64,000 nucleotides of DNA, from NCBI RefSeq assembly GCF_907165205.1, contig NC_058196.1, positions 18,580,501-18,644,500 on the forward strand, written 5' to 3'. The position numbers and the translations under genes were made by a program. Under the pieces are notes generated by a model. It had not been told where the DNA came from. It worked only from the letters and a program-made list of their open reading frames with translations, and did no database searches. This DNA is from Coccinella septempunctata. Taxonomy: Eukaryota > Arthropoda > Insecta > Coleoptera > Coccinellidae. This document shows positions 46,037 to 57,024 of this stretch, piece after piece (the first letter of the stretch is position 1; each line of letters starts with the position of its first letter).

Positions 46037-46714
46037 TGACCATAGACTAGAGAGAGGTTGTCTTTGCGCATGACGCTTGCAATTCGTACTTTCGTAAGTT
46101 TAGTTGGTGAATTACCGCGTCGGTGTGAAGTTTTTGAAACAAGTAGTGTAAAACTCGTGAAATCTTGTGGCTATTCAGTTTTTTCGTTTTGTGATACATT
46201 ATAGTGAAGAGTGTAAGTAGTGTTATACTGCATTATGTATTACATTACCGTTTTAACCGTAAGTACATAGCCATTTGAACTTATGTGAAGAAGCCATTTT
46301 CAATCATGGTCCAGAAATGTTGAGTACCTTCTTGTAAAAGTAAATATTTCTCAATCCGCAATGACGGTTATGTGAGTTGCTTTGGTTTCCCCAAAAATGA
46401 TGAAAGGAAGCTTTTATGGCTTAAATATATCCCTCGAAAAAATTTCGTTCCCACCGTTTATAGTGGGGTTTGTGGGAAACATTTTGAAGAGTCCGATATA
46501 ATCAGACATGATAATCATTCACAACCGGATGGTTTATTTGAACTCATATCATTCAGATATCCAAAATTAACAGAATACGCGTTTCCAAAAATTCTTCCAA
46601 ATGGTCCAGCTTATCTTTCAAAACCAGTTTATAAAAAAAGAAGAGATCCATAGTCTAGAAGGAATACAATTTCAAGTAGGAACAATGGGCTTTCTCTCTA
46701 GACGGCTGTGGTCA
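46037..46714 (+). mobile_element. Possible P-type element with a THAP domain
   Basis: Imperfect inverted ends TGACCATAGACTAGAGAGAG and, at the right (reverse complement), TGACCACAGCCGTCTAGAGA surround the THAP frame. Only the THAP part of a transposase is present. The TIRs are imperfect, so an isolated THAP exon of a host gene is the alternative. Confidence 0.35.
46306..46653 (+). pseudogene. THAP-domain protein, in-frame TGA at codon 6
   Basis: THAP domains are C2CH zinc fingers that bind DNA in P-element transposases and related host proteins. From the ATG at 46306 the frame reads MVQKC, TGA (46321-46323), VPSCKSKYF, GYVSCFGFPKNDERKLLWL, SGVCGKHFEESDI and AFPKILPNGPAYL, ending at 46653. 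The first Cys pair (C5 and C10), the VCGKHF pair and the AFP-type tail are all recognisable, and the frame is otherwise open for 110 codons. Possible explanations are a nonsense mutation, a real start further downstream, or an exon spliced so as to avoid the TGA. No DDE or RNase H-like catalytic part follows. Confidence 0.65.
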
Positions 46715-46997
46715 CACTATGCTGCTGCACGCAGCATGCTGATATTGTGCATTTTGACGTGTTCCTTCAAAGGGTTCATACTATAGACTACAGAGGTTAC
46801 TAGATACAGACTGAGTCGAGTAAACCATGAGTCAAAAATTGATGGTTTTACGGTCTCTTGAATTATTGAACAAAGACTTAACTATAATCATTAAATGCAT
46901 ACAATGATTATAAAAAAGACACGAATTAAAATATTTATTTTTTGGTAAACTATTTTTGCAGATTTGAGAGATCTAAAATGTTTTGTTACGTGGTCAT

Positions 46998-47450
46998 ACA
47001 ATGGGGTATTTTCCTAAATGTCAAAATATATGTCATTGAAATCCTTATTACTTAAATATATCGAAATATAGTTTTTTAGAATTTCAACATATTGCATTTT
47101 GTCTGTATTCACTTACGAAAATTGTGATTTCAGAAGTACTCTCTTATGAACATTCTACGTCATTTTCACCATCCGGCAACGCCCATCGAGACAATAATGG
47201 TCATGAAAGTTTTCTGATCAAATGTCAAGTTTTGTGATCACATTTGACAAGAAAAACAAACAATAACACAAAATTTCATCGGTTTCAAGAAGGTATAGAA
47301 CCAGATTACAGAAACTGTTGTCGAATTAACAAAAATTACTAGACTTTAGTAAAGGCCTTCTACGTCACAAGCTTTCACATATTCGAATTTTTACTATGTT
47401 TCGAAGGGTGTATTTCTGAAATTTCTGAATTGGAGTTGAAGGAAAATTCC
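46998..47450 (+). repeat. Dispersed repeat, copy 1 (ACAATGGGGTATTTTCC family)
   Basis: Shares over 400 bp with 52817-53350 in the same orientation, including GAACATTCTACGTCATTTTC and CATCCGGCAACGCCC. The right end of this copy diverges. Confidence 0.75.
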
Positions 47451-47629
47451 ATAAAACACTTCAGTTGTTGGAATCTTGTATATTACATCATCTGGTTACA
47501 TGTTTCGGCATATTCGCCATTATCAAACCAAAGATTCTGAAAAATTGTTTCTCGTAAGTACAATATATCGAGTTGAGCGAAAATTGTTGAAGAAAGGTGA
47601 AAAGGTGAGGATCATATAATTCTACAGTT

Positions 47630-47870
47630 CGGTTAATTGCTCACTGAAACTTACGATTTTAAGATTTCATATGCTGAAACATCGATTAACATTTGAAGTC
47701 ACAAATGGAAAAATTATCAAAATTAAGAACGGTCAACAATGCATAGTATGAAGTCAACCTATATAAAATGACAGACAAAAACAAAACAATACAAAACTGA
47801 GGTTCGTGCTGACGGATTCCTCTTCTCCATATCAGGATTGACTCAGGTGTGGAATTTTCCGACAACACAA
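47630..47870. repeat. Arm fragment of the 31910-32896 element family
   Basis: AATTGCTCACTGAAACTTAC through TCGTGCTGACGGATTCCTC matches 31885-32075. Only one arm is present. Confidence 0.7.
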
Positions 47871-49540
47871 CCTCATAATTGTCATCAGAAACTTCCAGAG
47901 ATTTAATAACTTGTATTTAAAATTTTCATTATTACGTTCACTTTTCTCATTTTTTGGAATGAAGCACCTCATTTATCCAAAGCATTTAACCAAAGCACAA
48001 AATGCATCTTCGAAATTAAATATTTAATTTTCATTGATTTGAATCATTTAATTTCGTTTCGGATTTCACAGAACTCATTCTATGAAGGTACAAATTTTCT
48101 CAACCTAACGTTGAATATACTCACAACAGTCACAGCCTTATTATTCGGAGGATTTTTTGAAAACCAATTTTCAATTTTGACAACCGACTTTTGTGTATAT
48201 TGTGTTCATATTTCAATACAATGAGTTCATTTGTAATCATTCATTTATTCATTCATTCATATTATCCTGATTCTCCATAGGTACCGAAGTACCCCTCAGA
48301 AGCTTCGTAAGCTTGTACGAGTTCGGAGAATCAGTCATTATGTGTTTTCCTTAATCTGTGAATTGGAGAATTGATGACGTGAGTTGAGAAGTGAAAAGAA
48401 TAAACTGAAATATATAGAGTAAGTCAAAAGAGTTGAAAGATAAATGGAAGACAGCAAAAAAAACGAACTGACAAAGGATTATTTTTCAATCTCTTGAATA
48501 CAGCACAAAGTGTCTAGAACTTTTTACAGATTCAGAATATCCTTCTTCAGATGTAGCTTCAGCTGCTGTCGCACCAAAAAAGCTTCTACTTCTTAACACG
48601 TTTACCCAGCGTCAACACCTTCAAATATATTTCCCCTACTAATTTCAAATTATTCTCTTCAGTATCCGGCTGGAAGGACCATGTTCGATAAATTGCTATG
48701 GCTTTTTAATATACTTAATATCGAAAAGAAGAGAATTGAACCTCTGTGTAATAGAAACTTTTCTATTCTATATCTTTTTTTACAGCTTCAAACCTTCTTG
48801 ATTCTAATATTATGAAAATTGACAAACTAATTTGATATAAAATTATTGAACAGTCATGTCGATTCAATCCTTTGCTGGATAATCAAAGTTGTGTGTAATA
48901 TTTTTCAAAAAGCTGTATGACAATCATCAGTTTATTCATTTTTCGAAATAGCCAGTCATGTGTTCCTTTGAAACAAATGTAAATTTATAAAATGCAATAT
49001 CTGTTCAGGATGCAATTTGCATGCACCTATAAAGCAAGTAGATATAATATTTGATGTTTCTAAACCATCCATTTCAGGACGAAATTGATTTTCTCCATCT
49101 CTTGGCTCGGAAAACAGGTTACGTTGGCGCTCTTGAATGCAACGACTTGACCCAAGAAAGAGAAGGAAAAAGGAAACCGTGGAGTGACGTCAGACCCTTG
49201 AGATGATGAATTCGGAACATTCACGCAAGTGCACTCTCCAAGTTCATTAGGCACTCTTCATTTCAAATGAAGCGTAGTCATCAGCTTTTACGGTGTAGAG
49301 AATTTTTCGACTGGCGAGAGTCTCATTTGTCGGAAATGTAATCCAATTCAGTGTAGTAAGTGAGGTAATCCAATCCATTCTTCAGATTAAGGGACGAGAA
49401 ATTTCTCGAGTTTCATGAAAATATTTTTCTTGACAATTTGTTCGAGGTTATTTGATTCAAGACAGGAGAAAGAAAACAATTGCAACAATGGAAATCGAAT
49501 TTTTCAAGCGAATCCTGAAAATTACAACTGTTCCTCTGAT
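47871..49540. other. Non-coding stretch, nothing recognised
   Basis: No gene or repeat recognised apart from a short ATTCATTC run at 48237-48262. Confidence 0.4.
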
Positions 49541-49682
49541 TACGTATTGATATCTAGTTAGCCTGAACCAGTTCCATGCATAAAAAAATATTGCATTGAC
49601 ATAGCAACGAACAATAACTCAATGGAAGTGTAAGTGTGAAGTTTGAGGTCAAAAATGTTAACCAGAGTTACGCAATAAATTA

Positions 49683-51175
49683 CATTCACTTTCAAAAGTC
49701 CTGCACCCCCTAATTATTAAGGCTATCTCAAACTTTGAAAAAAAAATTATACCCTCGGGTTCAAGGATAATGAAAGGCTTTTACAGAAATAAAATGAAAT
49801 CAATTTCATTTCATAGAATTATGAAGTTGAAACAAAAAATACAAATTAGGAATCAAAAATTGCAAAAACAAAAATTAAATTTGAACGGAAAATTGAAAGT
49901 TAATTAATAAAAGAGCAAACTAATATGCAGTATTCGAGCCTCTGCTGCTTAGCAATGCATTCACTCGTCTAGGCATTCCAAAAATTAAATTATTGATTAT
50001 TTCCTGCGGAATATTCATCCATTCCTCGGTAACAGCTACAATAAGTTCTTGTGAATTTCGTGGTGGATTATTTCGACGGAAAACGGCTCTGGAGACATGA
50101 TCCCATATATGCACTATAGGATTTATGTCAGGAGACATCGCGGGCCATTCTAATCTGATAATGTTTTGGTTTTCCATGGCTTCTTGAACACCTCTAGTGC
50201 GATGTGGCCTGGCATTATCGTCCATAAAGATAAATTGAGCCTCTAATTCATTACCCATGGGTATAATTACAGGATTTATGATATTTTTGAGGCAATATGC
50301 ACCAGTCATCGTCCCGGATATGTGAATTAGTGGCGTTCTTCTTCCAAACATTTTGCCTCCCCAAAACATTTCAGTGCTACCGCGAAAAGGAGCAACTTGA
50401 ATAGCTCTCTCAGGTCTATTTCGACATCCTGGTTCCCTCCAAACTCTTAAGCGGTAGTCATCACTTACTAACCCAAACCGTGACTCATCTGTAAATAGCA
50501 CATTCCTCCATTCTTCTAAATGCCAGTTTTGATGAGCTCGCGACCACTGCAGACGAGCGGTTCGGTGACGAACAGTTAATAAACGAACTCTTAGAGGCCT
50601 TTTGGACCGCAATCCTGATGTTAAAATTCTTCTACGAATTGTAGCACATGAAATTACACGGTTGTGGGCTCTTTGGAATTCCGACCTGAGTGTTGGTACC
50701 GTCACTAACCTATTTCTACGGGCTGATTGGGCAATATACCGATCTTCCCGAATCGTGGTAACACGAGGACGACCATTTCGAGGTCTTCTATGCACTCCAC
50801 CAGTTTCCTCATAGCGCCTAATCGTTTTGCTAACCGTGCTTCGAATAATGTTCAGTCTATTGGCTATCTGATGGCGTGAGAGCCCTTCTTGCCAGAGAGC
50901 AATAATTCTAGTTCTGTCAAACTCAGACAACTCGTTTCTGGGCATATTACACAGTTTTTGAACTAACCGGTACTCAAAACGAAAAACTACTGATCCGCAG
51001 AAAGGCACACATTTGACAAAATCGATATTTAAACACAAGAACATTTTTTGTTTCGTAATGTTATCGTTTTATTTGGTGGTCAACAAGTTTCTGTTGTTGT
51101 CAGTAACAATTTGTTGTGAATCTTGATTATTTTATCTCCACTACAGGGGGGGTGCAAAACTTTTGAAAGTGAGTG
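49683..51175 (-). mobile_element. Tc1-type element, complete, inserted in mariner copy 1
   Basis: A 1493-bp element with TIRs CATTCACTTTCAAAAGTCCT on the left and ACTTTTGAAAGTGAGTG on the right, extending through the CACCCCC blocks. TA is duplicated at 49681-49682 and 51176-51177. Mariner copy 2 shows the uninterrupted sequence at about 57170-57182 (AATAAATTAAAAGAAAGAAG), which is the pre-insertion site. Confidence 0.9.
49920..50945 (-). CDS. Tc1-type transposase with catalytic Glu replaced by Val
   Basis: A 341-residue transposase of normal Tc1 length, with no stop or frameshift. Start chosen at the ATG at 50945 (MPRNELSEFDRTRI), since the frame upstream to 51044 lies in the 5' UTR and has no domain. 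Residues 5-110 form the paired-like helix-turn-helix region (IIALWQEGLSRHQIANRL) with a GRPR-type hook (NGRPRV). The DDE core has D153 in LFTDESRFGL and D243 in MDDNARPH. Exactly 34 residues later the expected Glu (NPIEH) is V278 (NPIVHIWD), codon GTG at 50112-50114. A single A-to-T change explains it. Without the third carboxylate the protein should not cut DNA, though it may still bind TIRs. Bari-like or other Tc1 lineages cannot be separated by eye. Confidence 0.9.
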   Translation of the reverse strand: MPRNELSEFDRTRIIALWQEGLSRHQIANRLNIIRSTVSKTIRRYEETGGVHRRPRNGRPRVTTIREDRYIAQSARRNRLVTVPTLRSEFQRAHNRVISCATIRRRILTSGLRSKRPLRVRLLTVRHRTARLQWSRAHQNWHLEEWRNVLFTDESRFGLVSDDYRLRVWREPGCRNRPERAIQVAPFRGSTEMFWGGKMFGRRTPLIHISGTMTGAYCLKNIINPVIIPMGNELEAQFIFMDDNARPHRTRGVQEAMENQNIIRLEWPAMSPDINPIVHIWDHVSRAVFRRNNPPRNSQELIVAVTEEWMNIPQEIINNLIFGMPRRVNALLSSRGSNTAY

Positions 51176-51188
51176 TAAAAGAAAGAAG

Positions 51189-52160
51189 ATGTCCACCGAA
51201 ATTGTGAAAATCGAAAAATTGGAGTATCTAGCCATCATAAAGTACCTGTATTTGAAAGGGTTAAGAGGTAAGCATATTTACGAAGATATGTTTAATGCCC
51301 TTGGTGATCAATGTCCTTCGTATGCGATCGTGAAAATTTGGACTGCAAGCTTCAAAAGAGGTAAATTTTCCCTTGAAGATGATGAACGATCGGGAAGGCC
51401 AGTTTCTGTGTGAGTCCCCGAAAATATCGATGCAGTTCATGACATGATTTTATCAGATCGTCGAATTGGGCTGGAACGGATATCTGAAGCATTTAATATT
51501 TTATACGAACGCGTTCATCATATAGTTTTCGTCAATTTGGATATGAGAAAAATTGCTGCAAAATGGATCCCCAAATGTTTGAATGTTGACCAAAACCGTG
51601 CAAAGGTAAAATCATCGCGTTCGATCTGTGCTCGATTTGAAAACGATGTAGACTTCTTAAACCGAATTGTTACTATAGATGAGACTTGGGTACATTTCTA
51701 CGATCTAGAAACAAAGCAACAATCAATGGAATGGCGACACTCTGGTTCTCCAAGACCTAAGAAGTTTCGTGTCCAAAAATCTGCTGGAAAAGTTCTTGCT
51801 TCAGTTTTTTGGGATTGCCTTGGAGTAATCATGATTGAGTTTTTGGATAAGCGGAGAAGAATAACCGGAGATTACTATTCGACATTACTGACCACTCTAC
51901 GGGAAAAAATTAAAGAGAAACGAAGCAGAAAGCTATCCCTAGGTGTTTTGTTTTTGCAGTACAACACCCCTGCACACAAATCTCATGATGCCATGCGAAA
52001 AATTCGTGATTTAGGGTTTGAATTACTAGAACACCCTCCTTATTCACCAGATTTGGCTCCATGCGACTCAACTGAAAAAAAGGTTAAAACGTAGTCAATT
52101 TTCTTCCAATGAGGAGGAGGTAATAAAAGCTGTGGAGGTCTGGTTTGCAGAGCAAGAATA
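51189..52160 (+). pseudogene. Mariner transposase, copy 1
   Basis: A DD34D-type transposase starting MSTEIVKIEKLEYL. The HTH region (YEDMFNALGDQCPSYAIVKI, SGRPVSV) is followed by TGA at 51411-51413 where copy 2 has TCA. The frame then stays open through DETWVHFYDLETKQQSMEW (first Asp). The second catalytic Asp is replaced by Tyr (FLQYN, TAC at 51960-51962; copy 2 keeps FLQDN). YSPDLAPCD holds the third Asp, but a deletion right after it shifts the frame. The natural end (VWFAEQE, stop at 52158) is still readable in another frame. The start codon lies 12 bases right of the Tc1 insertion, so the insertion sits in the 5' UTR. Inactive on three counts. Confidence 0.85.
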
Positions 52161-52311
52161 ATCATTTTTTTGAAAGGTCTAGAGACGTTGCAGGTTCGCT
52201 GTAATGAATGTATCCAATTAAGAGGATAATATGTTGAGTAATAAAATAATTTAACATTGAAACTTTGTTTGATTCTGTAGTAGGCTAAGAATTTTTCAAA
52301 ATATCCTCGTA

Positions 52312-52816
52312 TATTCAAAAACTCCAACTAAGGCCTGACATTTGAAAAATAATCTTTTCTCAATCAACTAGTTTATTGATAAACTACGAGATCATTAATA
52401 GTTAGATCATTGTACAAGGTGTACCCTCGGGTGTACCGCAGTGGATGGATTATTAGACGTTTATGGAGAAGTAAGCACTATGTTATGCTGAAAATTTGCC
52501 TGTTGGGGTTTTCGACTACGAACCGTCTTCTTCAAATGTTTTCCAAACTACGAAGCTTCTACAGAAAACAGCCTACTTCTTTCTTATTTCGAACGCTACA
52601 CCAATTTATGTACCGTTGCATCATTAGATAGCTGATTTGATGGCAATTTCAACAGTGTCCATGTGTTACGTGAAAAGTCAACGGTTTATGAGCTGTTGTA
52701 TTCTTATGAGAAAAATTGTGAAATCAGGATGTAACACAAATGAGAAGATTATCAAGATGGACGAATTAAAATTTTCAGACTGACCAAAATGTCCTGCATC
52801 AGCCCTGAAAGCCTGT
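52312..52816. other. Non-coding stretch, nothing recognised
   Basis: Frame 52410-52631 has no motif. Confidence 0.4.
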
Positions 52817-53424
52817 ACAATGGGGTATTTTCCTAAATTTCAAAATATATGTCATTGAAATCCATATAACTCAAATATATCGAAATATATTTTTTTAGAA
52901 TTTTAACATATTGCGTTTTGTCTGTATTCACTTACGAAAATTCTGATTTCAGAAGTGCTCTCTTATGAACATTCTACGTCATTTTCACAATCCGGCAACG
53001 CCCGTCGAATCAATAAAGGTCATGAAAGTCTTATAATCATCATAGACTTAATAAATATCAAGTTTGGTGATCACATTTGACAAGGAACACAAACAGTGCA
53101 TAGAAATATCAAACAATGACACAAAATTTTATCGTTTAAGAATATATAGACACAGATTACAGAAACAATTTTCTGAAATGTGTGGATATAGAATTCTATA
53201 TCTTCTTGGTCAGTTCCACTGTTGTCTAATTAACAAAAATTACTTGACTTTAGTGAAGGCATTCTACGTCACAAGCCTTTACACACTCGAAGTTTGGAAG
53301 GGTATATTTCTGAAATATCTTAATTTTGAAGCGAATCTTTTACGTTTTGGATAACTAATGGAAAAGAGTTTCCATATATAATTTTAAATTCGATTTTGGA
53401 GTTTTAGGAAACTTGCCCATTATT
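52817..53424 (+). mobile_element. Dispersed repeat, copy 2, with weak inverted ends
   Basis: It starts ACAATGGGGTATTTTCCTAA and ends TTTTAGGAAACTTGCCCATT, an imperfect TIR that suggests a MITE of about 608 bp. The frame at 53064-53354 has no motif. Copy 1 is at 46998. Confidence 0.55.
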
Positions 53425-53938
53425 CGTGAAACACCCTGTATTATCATATAAAGTTGAGAAGGGAAAAACAACGATCTAATTATATTATGAAATACAAATA
53501 ATACAGGCGAATTTATTCAAAAGAGAAAATGTCAAATCATTATGTTACTGCAACCGGTTGGCGTTGTCCACAGAACTTCATTATATCAATCGAGCAAAAT
53601 GAAATTGCTCCTGTTTCTAGAGAGGGTTTTGTTGATAAAAGTTACCCATGGTTGTGCTAGAAGTAAATTACACGTGGGCAATGCATGGGGAGATATTAAA
53701 TCCAAGCGTTAAACAAAGAACGTAGATTCATGTCGGGAAATTCGAAGTGAATACCACGAAATATTGAAGCGCATTTGAACAGTGTTGTCATAGAGATGCT
53801 TCTACAATGAAGTAGAAGTAGAAGTTCTAGATTTCACTACAAATCCGACGAGTTTTTGGTTCAAGATTGGAGCTGTCCTAGATTCTAGATTTGCCGAATG
53901 ATGTGATAAAAATCCGAACGTTCATTTCACTCCTTATA

Positions 53939-54657
53939 TACAGGGTGTTTTCTAATTGAATGTCGATATTTATGATGGTGATTTTTGGGCCCATTTTAAG
54001 AAAAAAACTTCATATGAACATATGTCCTAAACGTCTTATCTTTTGATATACAGGGTGGTAAAATTTTCAGAAATGAATCATTTATTATCAATATCCACAA
54101 AACCACTTCAAATATTTCAATGAAATTTGTCATACATGTATACTATGAATCAAGAGGCATTTTTTAATGTATCACTTTATTCTTAATTTCCACCAGTGGC
54201 GTTCGTAAGTAATTTGACCTACCTATTTTGGCAGACATTGATGGTACGCCACAGATTTTCAATGAAATAAAAATTATTTTTGAAAATCCCAATCATTTAT
54301 TACCAAAATTGTTCAGTCGATTTTTTTTATTCCGATTCACGGTTTCCGCTTAAAAAAATAAAAACCGTTTCTCTGCATTATCATAACAATATCCTTAATA
54401 CATACATATGACAATATCACCATGCAGAGAAATACGTAAATTTTATTTTTTAGGTGAAACCCGTGGGTCGGACTAAAAATATTCAAGAGATCAAATTTGC
54501 TCATGTCAGTGGCGTGCCACTGGCTGTCTAAATAATATCACCCTGTATCTCAAAAGGTAAGACGTTTAGGACATATGTTCATATAAAGTTTTCTTCTTAA
54601 AATTGGCCCAAAAATCACCCCCATAAATATTGACATTCAATTAGGAAACACCCTGTA
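53939..54657. mobile_element. Foldback MITE related to the DD41D element
   Basis: Both ends read TACAGGGTGTTTYCTAATTG inward, and the arms of over 100 bp are inverse copies (GACATTCAATTAGGAAACAC at the right). A second internal TACAGGGTG lies at 54051-54059 and its inverse at 54540-54548. The order of landmarks (ATATGAACATATGTCC, GATACAGGGTGGTAAAATT, TTTCAATGAAATTTG, CCAGTGGCGT) parallels the arms at 60915-61342. It is 719 bp long with TA on both flanks and no coding sequence. Confidence 0.75.
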
Positions 54658-55092
54658 TATATTTTTTTGAAAGATAGCATCAGGTTCAACAATATCCGCA
54701 AATCTAAAGTAATATTCATAAGAAGGACGAAATCATCAGATATCACTATCAACTTTTTTCTGAAAATTATCCCAGCTTTCTCATTTTCGTAATACATTTA
54801 AGCATAAATAATATCAAAGGAAACGAACAACTTATAGGCACTAGTTATAAAGGTAACCGGTAGCTCTCAAAAGTAAACAGTTTTTGTAGGGAGAAGAATG
54901 AGAGAAGATGTATTTTTCTGGCAAAAATGCATCCTCATTTTAGAATAATCTTTTTGTTTAATTTCAAGTAATTTTATTTCGAATTAATTTTGACAGGAAT
55001 ATTTTCAGTTTCCACTTCAGGATTCTGACATCGTTCGTAATAGTAAATAAATATTCCGCACCGTTGTCATTCCGTTTTCAGTTTTGAAAAAC
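54658..55092. other. Non-coding stretch, nothing recognised
   Basis: AT-rich spacer. Confidence 0.4.
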
Positions 55093-55887
55093 GATGTCGC
55101 ACCGTATAAAACATCCTGAATTGGAAGGTTTTGTTCGCTAGTACAGATAAGTCGAAATTAAGACGCAAATTTTACCGATTTTCGACAGCCGCGGCATATC
55201 TAGTTTCCGCACCCCCACTGTGGGTATAAAATCAGGTGTCCCCCCTCTGGTCACTCAGCAATTTTATTATCTGGGTTTATTGAGAGAATTTCTTATTTTT
55301 TTCTTTTGTTCGTTTTACTTTGGGGAATTTTCGAACAAGTTGTTTAGTTTACTTTTATTGCCATTCCGGTGTGAGTGAACCACCCATTAGAATCCAGAAG
55401 TAAGACGACACTCCGTTTTTTTTCAATATTTTTGGAACTTCAGCCTCCATTTCCACCCTTCCTATGCCACAGATCGAGTTCCACCCCTACTGTTAGTAAG
55501 ATACCCCGCCGGCGTGGATACCTGGGGGGTACGGAACGCACTTTAGGGTGGCTACCCTTCCTTGATTTTTCCCTTTCTTTCCCGTGTTCACCCCTACTGT
55601 TAGTACGATACTATGCTGGTGTGGATACCCGGGGAGTGCAGAACGCACCTAGGGGTGACTGTTTCTGTTCAACTTATTATATCGAGCTTTTCACTGTACG
55701 GATTTTGTGTTTCCTTTTACGAGTCAACAAATAAAATTTGTGTTAGCTGATTTTGAGTTTCAGTGGTCGTCGCTAACACCTCAGACACCGCGGAACCTTG
55801 TCTTCCACTCGAAGCTACCAAGGTAGTTTTGCTATTTTCCCTTTGAATATAGCTGGCGCTCGAGATACCCGAGAAAAGGGCGTTACA
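55093..55887 (+). promoter_or_regulatory. LTR-like promoter/polyadenylation block (possible solo LTR)
   Basis: A TATAAAAT box at about 55225 is followed 26-30 bases later by an initiator-like TCACTCAG. A poly(A) signal AATAAA lies at 55730-55735, followed by GT-rich sequence. The block starts with TG (TGTCGCACCG) and ends with CA (GCGTTACA), consistent with an LTR with U3, R and U5. It is much richer in G+C than its surroundings. No matching second LTR, target duplication, primer-binding site or gag-pol was found, so a solo LTR or the promoter of an unknown transcript are both open. Confidence 0.4.
55481..55658 (+). repeat. Two 71-nt hairpin repeats
   Basis: The repeats at 55481-55551 and 55588-55658 are both exactly 71 nt, with a 107-nt period. 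Each opens with YCACCCCTACTGTTAGTA and closes with its inverse (TAGGGTGG or TAGGGGTGA), so each can fold on itself. GTGGATACC and GAACGCAC are conserved inside. Spacer sequence between them is unrelated C/T-rich DNA. Confidence 0.75.
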
Positions 55888-56666
55888 ATGGAGATTAATT
55901 TTTATCATCGCTTTGAAAATTGTTGCGATTTGTCGAAAGCCAGCGAAACTATTTGGAACAATTCGTGATAAAAAAAAACAAAACTAATCCAGAATTCATC
56001 AATTAATAAAATTCAACTTGTATAACGTAATACTCGTCAATGCTTCATAGATATTTCAAGAACACCTTCTCGTTTTATTTGTGAGTTTCAATTTTTTTTT
56101 CCGACCTGCTCGAAAATAAATCGAATTCGCAAAACCTATTTCCGACTAGGAAACTTTTTCTATTTCGACGTTGTCGCCGGCTTATTTATATTTATTCGAA
56201 TCTTTTTCAGTATAATCGTTCTGGAAACGCTGAACTTATTTAATTTCATTCCCATTGCTGTGAAACCTGAAAGAAACCACATAAATATAAAGATTTCCAG
56301 ATAGTAGAAGTAGATGGTTTTCTCATGGCCAAATCGCGTACTTGATGTGGGCTATAAAGTTAAGAAACGACCATAAACAATTCTTTTGCCTGCCAGAAAT
56401 CTCCAATTTAGAAGGCGAAAATGACTGGGGTGTAGTATGGACGGATTTATTCGATACTATTCCGTTCACGTATCCTTATATTGCATCTAGATCACTTTCA
56501 ATGCACTTAATGGCAATGTATATAATATAGGGCTCAATCATCCCCCGAATCTAGGTAAAACCATGCACCACCATCATCATTTTCCTGTTCAATTATGCTA
56601 TCAAATCTTTTAATCTGTATGAATCTGATCGATATTTTGTTATGTTTTTCAGGACAGGAATAGAGT
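55888..56666. other. Non-coding stretch, nothing recognised
   Basis: No motif in the frame at 56342-56530. Confidence 0.4.
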
Positions 56667-56950
56667 TTGTATACCCACGTGTCCTGCAGAAATCACTTCC
56701 GAGAAAACAACATCCTTACATTAAGGGAGCTCTATTCATACGAACTTATTATATCCCTGTTCAAGAGTGAGAATTCAATCAGCCATCTGAAAACACGAAG
56801 CGCAAGAAATCTAAATTATAAAGACCCAAAACATCGATTAATAAAATTCGAGAAAGGATGTTTATATTCAGGTACATCAAGTCTTAACGAGCTACCCCCA
56901 ACAATAAAAGCGATAAACAACGAAAATTTGATCAGATGTCAGGTGTCAGG
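56667..56950 (+). pseudogene. C-terminal tail of a LINE reverse transcriptase
   Basis: The frame reads SCRNHFRENNILTLRELYSY, TRSARNLNYKDPKHRL, SLNELPPTIKAI. This order (CRxxF...ILTLxxLY...TRS...YNxLPxxIK) is the conserved C-terminal tail of CR1/Jockey-type RTs, as at 21220-21978 and 15589-16158. Both ends are cut. Confidence 0.6.
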
Positions 56951-57024
56951 TCAAATAATTATTGCTTAATTTGGAACTATATTGCTTATCAGAGTATTTC
57001 AAATGTAATTTCAATGCGATAGAT

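Larger units (their letters stand above)
49541..52311 (+). mobile_element. Mariner element, copy 1, split by a Tc1 element
   Basis: The left end is TACG-TATTGATATCTAGTTA and the right end, read inverted, starts TACGAGGATATTTTGAAA and includes CTTAGCCTA. The left TIR has lost about six bases relative to copy 2 (57025). Removing the Tc1 insertion and one TA leaves about 1.28 kb, the usual size for mariner. The transposase frame is at 51189-52160. Confidence 0.85.
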
